Positions 44,582 to 56,172 of a stretch of 64,000 nt of DNA are shown in pieces. Source of the stretch: Areca catechu (lineage: Eukaryota > Streptophyta > Magnoliopsida > Arecales > Arecaceae); assembly GCA_021397845.1 (NCBI GenBank), contig CM038052.1:149804854-149868853 (forward strand), in the 5' to 3' direction. Under the pieces are notes generated by a model. The model made no database searches. It had not been told where the DNA came from and saw only the letters and a program-made list of their open reading frames with translations. The position numbers and the translations under genes were made by a program. The first letter of the stretch is position 1. Every line of letters begins with the position of its first letter.

Positions 44582-46001
44582 TGATGCAGGACAAATTAGG
44601 CATGACAATTATTTTTTGTGTATTAGGAATTAAGTTAGGAGTTTGTATCCTGAGTTTCAAGCCATGTTATTAAGTAAGAAATTCTATAGAATTTTTGGAA
44701 GCACAGGCATGCAGAACTAAATCCTCAAAGTGAAGAAACATGACCACCAAGGCTAAGAAGCCCTGGTTAGGACTAGCTTCTCTGCAATACTGCTACCAAA
44801 GAAGTCTAGGGGGTATACCTGGTAGAGATTTGAAGATTGATCCATGAAGAGTTCGCTCTACGCTCTCAGATACGGCCTAGAAAAATAAGTCGGAGACCCT
44901 ACGGATTCATGGCTTTCAATCCGATGGCTCGAAAGCTTACCGATTAGAATCCTGGATTCATGAACTTTGAGGGACCTGCAAATCACCTAACAAGGATTAG
45001 AAATCAGAGAAGAAACAAGTTTGAAGGCTAAAGAAAGCAAAGAAAAGGAAGGCTTAGAAGTGGACGGCCAAGAGATGAAGAGGCAGGCGGCTTGGAGGCA
45101 GGGCACAGGGATCACACAGATACCCTAAGGGATCACACAGATACCTTTAATCACACAAATTCACTCAGAATTCATACTAAGAGTTGAGAAGAACTCAAGA
45201 AAGTTTTCATATTCATGAACATCCAATATACATAAGAAGGGTCCTTTAAATAGGCTTACAAACTTGGGCTCCAAGTAAGGGCATACAAGAGAATTCCCAC
45301 TAATCCTTTTCCTACTCAAGTACATAGAGATCTCTTCCAAATAGGTTCAAACTCCCTCTTCTCACTAAGATTACTCCTCTCCTTCTCTTTGACTTGGTCC
45401 AAAGGAGGTGACCATAAGTGGGGTGCCAACATGAGAGGTGACCATAAGGAGGGCGCTGAATTTGAGGATGGGCCAGGGTTTTGGGTGGCCCATTTCAGTG
45501 CTGGGCAGGCTCTAGGGTTCTCCTGGTATCCATCTCCTTCTGGTGGGCTAATGTACTTATCATCCAGGTCTTTAATGATAGCTCCAAGACTCCTTCCATG
45601 CTTTCCAAGTGGCACAATTATGTGGATGATTAGATTCCTTATAATGGTTGGAGTACTATGCTGAGTGGCTTCATAAGTGACTTGAGTCTTCTTACAAAAT
45701 TAGACTGGACTCAATAAAACTCAAAACTTATATGACTCATAAGGCTCACTAAGCATCCAAAACTTGACTCAATACTCTAATTATAGGACTCAAATGTAAA
45801 AAGGCCCAAAATGAGATTCAGAGGCCAAGGTATAGGCTCAAGTGTAACAAAGCCTATAAAACAAAACTCATGGTCCAAATACAAGACTTAAATGCTAACA
45901 CAGCCAGATTATTGGACTCAAAGACAAAATTGAAATCATGGCTAAAGGAGTCAAAACTCAGGGACCCATAGTAAACTAGGGTTGATTTGATGTCCCTATC
46001 A
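44582..46001 (-). repeat. E 5' LTR
   Basis: 1420 bp, minus strand TGATAGGGACATC ... CTGCATCA. The start resembles D (TGGTGGGGACACC). TATTTAAAGG on minus near 45247-45256 is the TATA-like box. The partner LTR is off the window. The outer end meets F chromodomain codons. Confidence 0.75.
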
Positions 46002-46490
46002 GTTGCAGATCCTCTCGAGTAATCCACGAATCCTCAGATCTCAGTCGACCTTGCCAATGAACCAAGTGATATGGTAGCCTTTGATCTGGGTACTGATGGC
46101 TTGGTCGTCCAGGATAAGCTTAATTCCTCTCACAGCCTAATTTGATGGTGGACAATAAGGTTTGGGTTCACTTTCAAGAAAAGGGTCAGGCTCAATAGGC
46201 TCACTGGGTATCATTGCTGGCTCCCTATACTCAACTAAGTCTGAGATATTAAAGGTTGAGCTTAATGCCTAATTAGGTGGTAACTTAGGCACTAGGTCCA
46301 ACATTCTTTATCACTTTGACGGATCCAGTTACGGGTAAGTAGCCTAATCATCACAAGATTTTCCTAGCAAACTCTTAGACTCTTTTTAGAAATTAACCAT
46401 GTTTTTTTTTATAAAATCATTGCTCACATTAATCTTATGATTAATTCCTTATATAGATCTCTAATCATGCAGTGCAAAACTCATAACACC
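46002..46490 (-). pseudogene. F integrase C-terminus and partial chromodomain
   Basis: Minus-strand remnants align with A from about residue 1370: SFALHD, HKINVSNDFIKKT, LVMIRL, then VEYREPAMIPSEPIEPDP and the chromodomain pieces ILDDQAISTQ and EDSWITREDLQ. After that E begins. Stops and small shifts are frequent. The start point matches that in D. Confidence 0.7.
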
Positions 46491-46735
46491 TAATGCAGGC
46501 AAATGACTCATGCCAACACTTATTGATATGCAGACTCGATTGATATGCAGACATGACTAAATCCTAAACTACAATTATGGATTTGTCCCTTAGTCAGGTG
46601 GGTGACATGTAGATGAGAACGATGCATGTACTCCTACTAAATGCCATAGAGCATGCCAGAAATATGATGCAAACCTAACATGCGCAATGAATGTATGCAA
46701 CATGCTAACTTCTATAAAATGCAAACTAATAGTTA
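46491..46735 (-). other. F spacer homologous to the D spacer
   Basis: On minus it contains GCATACATTCATTGCGCATG and AGGTTTGCATCATATTTCTG, matching D at 19735-19780 with a few changes. It is non-coding and sits where protease to integrase core would be. Confidence 0.75.
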
Positions 46736-48542
46736 GAGAAACATGAGAAGCTTCAAGAAAGGGTAGAAAATAAGAGGTGGATTCAGGGTTAGCCTGGTAG
46801 GATAGAGAAAAGGGTTTGGCGTTAATCGAATAGAATAGGATACAATAAGGGGTTTCAGGGATTAGTCCTAGACTAATAGGTTAACCTTACGGGGTTTAGG
46901 TATATCTACAGGGTCTGCCTTATGGAAGAATGGGTTACTAATTTTAGGAAAGAGATCTTCAATTTGGATCAAAGAAGTGACTCATCCTGAGGGTACTGGG
47001 TTAAATAAGCCAAGTCCTCAATAAACTCTTCTAGCTCATGAAATTCAGGACTAGGCTCTACAATTGGGTTATCTTCTAAAGTCTTCTCAAGTAGGACTCT
47101 AATAGCAGTATCTGGGTTCTCTTCCTCTAACTATTCTCCCATTACAGCTTGGGTGTGGTTAGGGTCAACTAACTCTGGGTTGGTTTTAGTCTGGGTATGG
47201 TCTGGGTCAGCTAATCCTGGGTCAACTATAGGTATCTCCTATTCAGGTTTTCCTATGTGCATAGACTGGATTGGGCATTATCTAGCCTAGTGTCCCATCT
47301 TATGAAATCAAAAATAGGTATTCGGGTTGGGACTCAGGTTCCTCTAGGTTTCAGTTGCCTTACCCTTGTCTTCCCTATGGGCTAGTGGGGTACTAGGGTT
47401 GGGTCAGGTTGGATTAGGGTTGGGTCAGCTTGGGTAGGCTTGGTTAGGACCTGGTCTTGGGTTAGGGGCACTAGTCCTAATGGGCTTAGGTTAACTAAGG
47501 GGTACCTGATTAATACTCGGCTGGCACTCAAGGATGGTAGGGGTGGGTGGACTAAGGGAAAGTGGACTAATACTGGGCTCATATCTAGGGATACTAATCC
47601 TATGGGGTTCGGGTCGACTAAGGGCCTTGGGCTCATAAGATGTGGGCTCAGATCTATGGGTTATGGATTCTTTGGGTACATAAGACATGGGTACATAGGA
47701 TCTAGGTTCAGAGGATCTGGGTTCTTGGGATATGGATTCATAGGATCTGGCTATTTGGTAGGCTTGCTCAAGATTATTGGCTTTCCTCAAAAATAGCTCT
47801 CTCTGGATGTCTTCACGAAGGCTAGCCCTAAACCTAGATAAGGTCACTGATTCAGACTTGTCTAAGCAATACCTTATGGCACACTCATCAAACTTGGCTA
47901 TGTATTCTGACACGGACCTACTTCTTTAACTTAATCTCTACCATTGGTCTAGAAGTCTCTGTTGGTAGGATAGGGGAACATATTTCTCCCTAAGTCTTAG
48001 CTCCATGGCCATCCAGGTATCTATGGGAGCTTTGTATCGTTGTCTGATTAGGCGCTCTACGTTTTTCCAATATAACCTAGCATGGTTGGTTAATCTTAGT
48101 TTGGCAAATTTACACTTCATGTCCTTAGTCATCTCATACCATTCAAAATTTTGTTCCATGACTCCTTCCCAATCTATGAAGGTCTTAGTATCTAGGGTGT
48201 CATCGAACGTGGGTGCTTCTAGCCTGAAGTTCTTAGTGGCTCTCTCATTCTGGTCTATGAACTCATAATTGGTTCTCTCTACACTAAGATCTAAGATTGG
48301 TACAGGGTGTGGGGCTCTCCTAGGATTGGAAAGTGTGGGCAAAGGTGACTCAGGTTTAGGTCTAGTATGGGTCCTCTCTACAATTCCTAATTGATCTTTT
48401 ACTTGGTCTAACCTATGGGTCATGTGGTCATTCATCTGGGTGGTCATTGGGCATTCATTTGGTTCATCTGGGTGTTTAATTGGGCATATTGTTTGTTGAA
48501 GGTTTTTAGTAAGGTTTCTATGGTTACTACAGGGAACTCCAT
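46736..48542 (-). pseudogene. F Gag with acidic C-terminal domain, broken
   Basis: The likely start is the ATG at 48540-48542 (MEFPVVTIETLLK), with an early one-base shift. The capsid part is well preserved at 48447-47491: FRLEAPTFDDTLDTKTFIDW, LTNHARLYWKNVERL, VTLSRFRASLREDIQRELFL, very similar to A Gag. A Ser/Tyr/Pro region (EPRSYVPMSYVPKESITHRS) follows, then a decayed knuckle (FHKMGH) near 47300 and an acidic domain cognate to that of D. F still has the capsid that D and E have lost. Confidence 0.78.
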
Positions 48543-49863
48543 GGTTCGGCTGGGTTGGGTTTGAGACTACTGGTGAGGTTAGACTCCTAATCTAGAGGTT
48601 ATGCAATCAAGCCACAAGGGTTATGATGCAACCAAGCACACAAGGGTTAATCGTACTAGGGTTTACTAGACCTAGAGTCAAAGTTGAATGGGTCAACTCA
48701 ACTTACACCCAACTCAACAACTAATCCATCCACTGGCCAGGTAAAACGTGTGGTGGTGGGAGACTCCCCCTGCTTGTCACAGGGTCTTAATTTAAAACCA
48801 TCAGTCCACTTAGGGCATTTGCCTCTGGACCTCTAGCCTTAGACACCAGTTTCCAGTAATAGTTAGGGGATTGAGTACACTAGTTTTTCCACAAAACTCA
48901 GACCCGACCTGTTGGTGCCCCTAAATCAATTAGATTTTTAGTTAATTTTATTAGGCTTGGGCTCTAACGTAGGTTGGTTGTTTTGGGCCAAGGGCAGGTG
49001 ATGAAATCCTGCCCTGATCTAACAGAGTAGAGTTCCCTTAAGATTGAGTTAATGCAAATGATGAGCACATGATGAAATCTGATGCAATCTAAAATCAGAA
49101 AATAGAGAATAAAATTTTTTTTTTATCTTTTTTTTATTAGATGGCAGTTTAATTCAAATTTGGTTAAGTGATCAATCAAAATTGGCTTGAGTTGGGTGGT
49201 TTGGATGGGTGATTAGGTTTAACCTAAACTAAGCATGCAGAAAGTTTCAGCAATGTATGCTTAATTCTCATGCAGACTTATCTAGGTTTTCAGATCAGAA
49301 AAAATTAAAATAAAATTATGGAAAAATAGAGGACTAATTAGATAATACTTGATACAAAAATCAGGAAAAAACAATAAGGTTATGATGGAAAATAAACCCT
49401 AGGTTTAGACTACTAGCAGATTTCAGCAAGCCGATTTTTTTGTTAGGGTGATGTTTTATGCAGAATTTACCCTGCTTTCAGATCTGAAAATATTCCACAA
49501 AAACTACAGAAAATATATGATTAAACATAGATTAATAAATTCAAAAAACAGACAAAAACAACAAGTTTAAGTTAGAAAACCAGACTTATATTTGGACTGC
49601 TAGTGCAGAAAATAGCATGCAGAATTTATGTTAGGGTTTGCTTTGATGCAGATTTTTCCTGTTTTTCAGACAAAAAAAAATACCAAGAAATTGCATTAAA
49701 ATAGAGGACCAAACAAATATTAAATGACATGAGATTCAGAAAAAAGCCAAAAATTCTTGATGGGGAAATAATCTTATGTTTAGACTAGTTACGTAGATTT
49801 CAGGATGCAAGAATTTTACCTATGATGCAAGAACATGCCCTAATCCTACTCTGATACCAAAAA
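48543..49863 (-). other. F leader with primer-binding site
   Basis: About 1.3 kb of AT-rich untranslated sequence. The initiator-Met-type TGGTATCAGAGT (minus) lies at 49848-49859. Imperfect repeats of GCAGATTTCAG and CAGAAAATT phrases occur at 49200-49830. No gene seen. Confidence 0.75.
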
Positions 49864-51150
49864 TGATGAGGGACGAGATTCTAACATGATGCAGGATGAT
49901 ATGCAAAGGATGAATATGATGAAAATCAGATTAAAGAAAACAAATAGTTTCATATTTTTTTATGATTTGATTCCCAAAACTAGGCAAGACCAGGTTAGGG
50001 TTATCCTGTATCTGTTAGTATCCTATCCACATGCTAGAAACTATCAAAGAGAAAAAGAAAACTAGGATCCTAGGACTAAGAAGGCCTATTAGGTGCATGT
50101 TCAATCTTCAAAAATCAGACAAAGAGATAAGGGAATTGGACTGAACTTACCAAGCAATGATGTCTTGATGCCATAGATGAGATCGCTCCACTCGAATCGG
50201 CGCGTGGATGATCCAGTCACTTTCCCGTGGATCCGCCAACTTTTTTTTAGATTGGTTCGGGAGCAAAGAAGACTTCATCTGAAGGTCGCTTCTCTTGAGG
50301 GATCCTGCTAACATCTAAGGTTAGTTACGTAGAAGAAGGGAAAAATAAGAAACAGGAAGAAAAGACGAAAGAATGGCAGAAGAGATGTTGCAGGGGGCTG
50401 GCGACCTTGGATGATGCTTAGGCATCTGGATTTAGAGAGGGCAGCCTAGAGTGGAGAGATGTGGAGGGCGGCTAGGGTTTAGAGAATGAAAACTATCTAA
50501 TAATAACTAGGGCCTCACACCCCTCGATGTTCTGAAGAATAAAGGCAAACGGGTCTCACACCCACTCCATATGGAGGAAACAAAGCATTATAGAAAAAAA
50601 CCCTTAATTTCATTCATGAAAAATTATTGTTACAAGAGGGGAGGGGGTGGGTATTTATAGATTCACCCAGAGCCCTTTCCCTGTCAAAGTTGGAGTACAG
50701 GTTTGTATCAAAGTTGGAGTACAAAAGTGAATAAAATTAAAAAACTGATCTCCTTGTAGAATTATGCTAGCTGACTTCTTGTTGGACTTGGAAGCTTTAA
50801 CTTTTCTCCATGGGCTTGGGCTAGTAAGAAATCCTCTTGGACTGGATCAAGGCCTGGGCATCTTGGACTGGGTCAAAACATGGGCGCCAACTATAGTGGG
50901 CTTAGGAAGGGCACCAGTTTCTTGTGGGCTTGGACTAAGGAGCCATCCCTCTTGGGTCTAGGAGCTGGGATGGCATAAAAGGGGCCTGGGGCACTGATAC
51001 TTGGGGAGCTTGGGGTGCCAATGCTGGTGAACATGACTGGGGGCCCAAGCGCATGAGCTGGGGTCTGATGGTTCTTCTTTTGAATTTGATTTGAATGAAA
51101 ATTACAGGACTCAAAGAACTTAGTGAATCCAATTGACTCACTTTATTATA
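49864..51150 (-). repeat. F 5' LTR (right edge approximate)
   Basis: It starts TGATGAGGGACGAG on plus beside the primer-binding site. TATAAATA (minus) near 50650-50658 is the TATA box. An inner TGATGCAGGATG at 49884 resembles the end of the E LTR. The outer end lies somewhere in 51120-51230, where Sirevirus pol sequence takes over. The small open frames here are not convincing. Confidence 0.6.
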
Positions 51151-51235
51151 TGACTCAATGTACTCATCGAAAAATTGTGACTAACTTCCCAACACATAAA
51201 ATAGAGAAAATAATTGATTCCTTGAAATTCTGGTC

Positions 51236-52721
51236 TGCCTTGATGTTCCTACATCAGCCATGCATGAAGAACTTAACCAATTTGAAAGAAATAATATATG
51301 GACCTTAGTGAACAGACCCTTAGACCATCCTATAATAGAAACTAAATGGGTTTATAAAAATAAGCTGGATGAATAAGGAAAAGTAATTAGAAATAAAGCA
51401 AGATTAGTGGCTAAAGGTTATATAATCAAGAAGAAGGAATAGATTTTGATGAAACTCATGCACCCATAGCAAGATTAGAAGTTATTAGATTATTACTTGC
51501 ATTTGCTTACTACATGAATTTCAAATTATTTCAAATGGATATAAAAAGTGCATTTTTGAATGGATTTATTTCTGAAGAAGTTTTTGTAGAACAACCACCA
51601 AGTTTTGAAAATCATGCTCTTCCAAATCATGTTTTTAAACTTAATAAAGCATTGTATGGATTAAGATAGGCACCTAAAGCATGGTATGATAGATTGAATA
51701 AGTTCTTACTTGAAAGTAACTTTATTAAAGGCAATGTGGATACAACATTATTTATTAAAAGGAAAGAGAATGATATGTTAGTTGTACAGATTTATGTAGA
51801 TGATATTATTTTTGGTGCAACTAATGAGGATCTTTGTAGAGAATTTGCTGAGTTGATGCAGGGTGAATTTGAAATGAGCTTGATGGATGAACTAACATAT
51901 TTTCTTGAACTCCAAATTAAACAAACAAAGGAAGGAATTTTTATCAACCAAGCAAAGTATATCAAGGAGATCATTAAAAAGTTTGGTATGGAGTCATCTA
52001 AAGAAATGAGCATACCCATGAGCCCCTCCTGTAGATTAGGTAAAGATGAAGATGATGGCAACATTGATCTAAAGCTTTATCGAGGTATGATTGGATCATT
52101 ATTGTATTTAACTATAAGTAGGCCTGATATCTTGTTTAGTGTATGTATATGTGCTAGATTTCAATCAAATCCTAAAGAATCATATATAATTGCTATCAAA
52201 AGAATTATAAAATATCTTAAAGGAACAAGTAACCTTGGTCTATGATATTCTAAGCAATCTTCGTTAGATTTAATTAGTTTTTCTAATGTTGATTATGGTG
52301 GATGTAAAATTGATAAAAAAGTACTAGGGGTACTTGCCAGTTTCTAGGGTTGAACTTAATTTCATGGCACTATAAGAAACAAAACTCTGTAGCACTATCC
52401 ATTGCTGAGGTAGAATATAAAGCTGCAGGGAGTTGTGCACAAGTGTTATAGATTAAGCAACAACTAGAAGACTATGATGTTATTCAAATAAAAATTCCTA
52501 TCAAATGTGATAACACAAGTACTATTAATCTGACAAAAAATCTAATTCAGCATTCAAGAACAAAACATATAGAAATTAGACATTACTTTATTAGGGATTA
52601 TATACAAAATGGAAAAATTGAACTTGAATCATTCCAACTAAAAACCAACTTGCTGACATCTTTACTAAGCCACTTAATGAAGAAAGATTTTATTGAATCT
52701 GGTCTTGATTTTAATGATTGA
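51236..52721 (+). pseudogene. G reverse transcriptase and RNase H, broken
   Basis: RT begins AMHEELNQFERNNIWTLVNR, then TKWVYKNKLDE, stop, GKVIRNKARLVAKGY, MDIKSAFLNGFISEEVFVEQ, NKALYGLR, stop, APKAWYDRLNKFL and catalytic IYVDDIIFGATNE (about 51790). A clean frame covers 51694-52245. RNase H follows with shifts: GCKIDKK, ISWHYKKQNSVALSIAE, HIEIRHYFIRDY, LADIFTKPLNEERFY and the end GLDFND with TGA at 52719-52721. YVDDIIFGATN is typical of the Sirevirus lineage. Confidence 0.85.
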
Positions 52722-54023
52722 TAAAATGTTTAAGTATATATGAGTACTTATTATATTTTAAGTGTATTTTTCAGATCTTAATACTGAATCATGTTGGATG
52801 AAAAAATGCTTGTATTTCAGTTGAAAAAGTCCTTAAATTAATAGAAAATCAAGTATATGGACTTTGAAATTAATATGGAAGAACTTGAAGAGGTTAAAGT
52901 TTCAATTTGAAGATGTTTCAGCAATGGCACAGGCAAGTGTCGACACCTGAGAATCAAGTGTCGATACTTGAAGAGTGAAGTGTCGACTCAAGGCTTGAGA
53001 CAAACAGAAAACTTCAGAAAGCACTTTCAGTCAAGTATCGACACATGGAGCTGAAGTGTCGATACTTGGAAGTGAAGTATCGACACCTGAAGAATGAAGT
53101 GTCGACACTTAAAACTGAAGTGTCAACACTTGAACAGTAACGGCTAGTTTTCTGAACTGCATTACTTCTCCAACTTGGCTCCAACGGCTATATTTTCCTC
53201 TCTAACGGCTATAAACGGTCATTTAAGTATTGGGAGGCTATATAAACATCAAGAATCAAATGGGGAAGCAATCCTTTGGAGAATTTCTTGAATATTCTTA
53301 AAGGATTCAAGAGTTGAGTGATTCAAAGCCTTCAAGCTTCCAAGTTTCAAAGAGAGCATTCAAAGTCTACATCTACAAGCATCAATCAAAGGCTTCATCA
53401 ACTTGAAGACAAGATCTTCATCAATATTCAAGGACTTCAAAGAGATATTTGCTTTATTTTAGAAAGCTTTTATTGTATTCATTTATATTTGCTCTTACAT
53501 TGTTTTACTTAAGGTTTTTGGTGAGCCTTGGAAAACCAAAGAGATTTTTGGTAAGCCTTGAAAACCAAAGTGGTTGTTGGTGAGCCTTGAAACCAACTAA
53601 GATTTTACCTGTGAGCCCGAAGCCAAAATAAGTTGTTTAGGTTCTTGGTTATCCCGTAAAACCAAGGGTGGTTGTTGATGAGCCTTGAAACCAACTAGGG
53701 TTTGACTTGTGAGCTCGAAGACAAAACAAGTTCTAAAGGTTGTTGGTGAGCCTAAGTTATAAAATCAAACTTAGTGGAATTCCCAAGGGGTTCTTGGGGA
53801 GTGGATGTAGATGCTTGGTTGGCACCGAACCACTATAAACCTTTGTGTTTGTGTGATTGTTCTTCTTGTACTTTTATTTCTTTATTTTCGCTGCATTTAT
53901 TTGAAATACACAAGCACTTGAATTGCATTAGCACATACTTGCTTTAGTTCATATTTTAAATAGTACAAAAATTTTATAAAATCCAATTCACCTCCCCTCT
54001 TAGGTTGCCTACCTGAGCCTACA
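52704..54023 (+). repeat. G 3' LTR (first bases fused to the pol end)
   Basis: The sequence from 52704 (TTGATTTTAATGATTGATAAA) aligns with the H LTR from its base 15 on. It runs through a TATA box, GGTGAGCCTTGGAAAACC phrases and CAATTCACCTCCCCTCTTAG to CCTACA. The expected 3' untranslated region and polypurine tract before the LTR are absent, so pol and LTR appear joined by a deletion. Confidence 0.65.
52936..53245 (+). promoter_or_regulatory. G LTR: GTCGAC palindrome cluster and TATA box
   Basis: About eight copies of AAGTGTCGACACTT or variants lie at 52936-53131, followed about 105 bp later by TATATAAA at 53238-53245. Order and spacing are as in H. Confidence 0.6.
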
Positions 54024-54219
54024 GATTTGAAATGATTAGAGGGGAATTAAAATTATGTGATCCTTTTTAAAACTTTTGACATAATTTCTTCTAAAATTAA
54101 GAAAAAAATATCTAGAAGACCTCCTACATCAATTTAAGGACAATGACCACCTTACATAGTGTCCTTCTATCATAACAAACCTTTTGAAGCAATTTAGAAC
54201 CTTTTATGAGTATTTTTGC

Positions 54220-54283
54220 TCGAGTCGACTCTAGCGGTCATACTTTTGGCTGAGCCGACTCGGATGTCGGGCTTTTTATATAA
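54220..54283 (+). promoter_or_regulatory. Possible internal promoter ahead of the K extra ORF
   Basis: CTCGAGTCGACTC (54220) and GAGCCGACTCG (54252) lie within 60 bp upstream of TATATAA (54277-54283), which is 140 bp before the ATG at 54423. This is the same palindrome-then-TATA order seen in the K, C, G and H LTRs. The sequence after the TATA does not match the K LTR, so it is not simply an LTR fragment. Confidence 0.4.
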
Positions 54284-54422
54284 CCCGTATGACCAAACCT
54301 AGGGCTTTTATTTCCTGTTAAACCTTAGCCGAACTACCAAAAAACCCTTCCAAAGCCTAGGGACCACTCTCTCTACCCCACCTTGCTTGAATTTCATCCT
54401 CTCCCACCTTTGATTTCTGGTT

Positions 54423-56172
54423 ATGGCTCCAAGGATGGTAGTACGGAAGAGGGCAAGGCATGTGGAATCCAGTGCACAGAGGGAAAGAAGGTCAAAACAT
54501 AGGGAAGAAGAGTCGACCCCTGTTCAAGAACAAGAGGAAGAAAGGAATGAGTCTCATTCTCCACTGTGACAGGTAATCTCAATGGCTAACCGCCCAGTTA
54601 CCAGTGGAAGAAGAATAGTTTTCTCATTTTGGGAAGAACTAGGGCTAAGAATAGGAGAATGGATAGAGGCTCAAGGGTGGAGTGACTTTTGTTCTTTAGA
54701 CACTCTGACTTATCCTAATTTGGTAAGAAACTTTTATGAAAACCTTACCCTGGGTGAGTATCACATTGAATCAACTATTAAAGGTGTAAGGCTAATTATG
54801 GATGAGGAAAGATTGAGCAATGTTCTGCACATGCCTAATGAAGGACTGAATCACTTAGTATTGAAAGATAAGAAGAAAACCCTTAGACTCATCCTTGAGA
54901 GAAGAGATGTAGATGATGTGGGGAATGTACAGGCAACATGTTGTCACTGGAAATGAGATTGTTGCATAATATGATTAGCAGGATTTTCTTATCGTGGACA
55001 AGCTAATTTGATTGGGTGAGCGAGCAAGATCTGGCCTTTATGAGATGCTTGATTGAGGGGGAGGCCCTCAATCTCTTGTACATTATGCTGGTTCAGATGA
55101 GGGAAGCAGCAAGGAGGGTGAAAGCATGCCTTCTCTTTGGCATGGTTTTCACTTTACTATTCAGGACTTTGGGATAGACCTTACTAAAGAGGACGGTAGA
55201 CCACTGCATCATACTGATACCTACTTGACGAAGTCCCTACAGCGGATGGGTTACCATCAGGTTGAGGGAGTTTGGTCGAAGAGGGTGTCAAGATAGAGGG
55301 TGGTACACCCTTGTTCAAATGAGGATGATGATGATCAAGCAGAGCACCCCATGGCTGATACTGAGACTACCACTGACAGAGGTGATGATGATGATCATGT
55401 TGCAGAGGCTGATGCAGAGGAGCATAGATAGACAGAGAGATAGCCTAGTAGTCCTAGGACTCCACCAGGACCTTCAATTGCTCCATCAGCACCTTTAGCA
55501 TCGACCATTGTTTCGACTGCTTCACAGGCCTTCATTGCACAGTAGCTAAGACAGCTTTTAGAGTCCCTGATGAGCACCTTCTCATTAATGTTTGGCAAGC
55601 TTCGTCAAACAGTTGATACTGGATTTCAGGAGATTAGGATGGAGCTGAGTCAGTTGTCTTTTAGAGTTGAGGTAGTTGAGAGTCGCCAGCACTTGCAGGA
55701 TGACATTCAGTCTAATATTAGAGACCTGTGCACAAATTTTGGTCGACTGAGAGGAGCAGCAGATGCTCTTAGTACCCAGCATACTGCAGAGCTTCAGTGT
55801 CTATAGAAGGGACTTCAGGGCATCTCTATCAAGCTTCGGACTATTTGGGTGCTCCTATCGAGATTTTCTTCCATCGCTGAGGCTTCAGGAGCTTCAGCTT
55901 CTAGAGAGCCTACTCAGTCACCACCTCCTTCTGCACCAGGACTATTTGATCCTACTCCTCTTGCTTCACAACCCCCTGTTCTACCTACTAATGTTAAAGT
56001 TGAGCCTACCCCAACTAGTACCAAACCCAAATCTAAGCCTAAGCTAAAATCCAAAGTATCTAAGGTCCCAACTAGGACTAGAAATAGAGATCTTAGATTC
56101 AAACCTTTGATGACTAAGACATCCTCCACTATTTTAGAAATTGGCTTTTCCTCTAGTGAGGAAGAAGACTAG
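54423..56172 (+). pseudogene. K envelope-position ORF (plant transposon-protein-like domain), broken
   Basis: ATG at 54423, basic N-terminus (VVRKRARHVE), one TGA at 54567-54569, then a domain to about 54956 with FSFWEELGLRIGEWIEAQGW, LTYPNLVRNFYENLTLGEYH and STIKGVRLIMDEERLSNVLH. It resembles the putative plant transposon protein domain found in extra ORFs of Sirevirus and other elements. Frameshifts follow. From 55570 the frame encodes a coiled-coil-like stretch (FGKLRQTVDTGFQEIRMELS), a Pro/Thr/Lys-rich linker and the acidic end GFSSSEEED, stop 56170-56172. No signal peptide or membrane span is evident, so an envelope role is unsupported. Confidence 0.65.

Larger units (their letters stand above)
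11925..46001 (-). mobile_element. Element E: non-autonomous chromovirus-related Ty3 element (with nested C, D, B, A)
   Basis: Visible pieces are the Gag-like ORF (11925-13459), a leader split by C (13460-14071 and 43944-44581) and the 5' LTR (44582-46001). Gag and leader closely resemble D and F. The outer LTR end at 46001 sits inside the chromodomain codons of F, so E inserted into F. The possible duplication GTTGC at 46002-46006 cannot be matched. The rest of E lies left of H, off the window, so the pol deletion seen in D and F is only inferred here. Confidence 0.75.
46002..51150 (-). mobile_element. Element F: non-autonomous chromodomain Ty3 element, host of E
   Basis: A 5' LTR (49864 to about 51150), primer-binding site, leader, a Gag with capsid region, decayed knuckle and acidic domain, the same spacer as D, then integrase C-terminus and part of the chromodomain, cut by E at 46001. 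Protease to integrase core is missing at about the same point as in D. The right end interrupts Sirevirus G pol. The exact LTR boundary there is uncertain. Confidence 0.78.
51151..54023 (+). mobile_element. Element G: Sirevirus 3' end (RT, RNase H, 3' LTR)
   Basis: Plus-strand remnant with the end of pol and an LTR. The 5' part must lie left of F, outside the window. The RT and RNase H are of Sirevirus type and the LTR resembles that of H. The right LTR end (CCTACA, 54023) is not followed by a primer-binding site, so it is a 3' LTR, inserted in K. Confidence 0.75.

Noticed and set aside
44582..46001. A single LTR shared by E and F from unequal recombination
   Set aside because: F coding sequence stops in mid-chromodomain at the LTR edge instead of reaching its natural end, and the LTR differs from the F 5' LTR. 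Insertion of E into F fits better.
52704..54023. Solo LTR unrelated to the pol upstream
   Set aside because: It is the same lineage (Sirevirus), same orientation and directly contiguous with pol, so a 3' LTR of G is simpler, though a solo LTR is not excluded.
54423..56172. A genuine viral-type envelope gene in K
   Set aside because: No signal peptide, hydrophobic span or Cys pattern is visible. The N-terminal domain resembles a plant transposon-associated domain instead.
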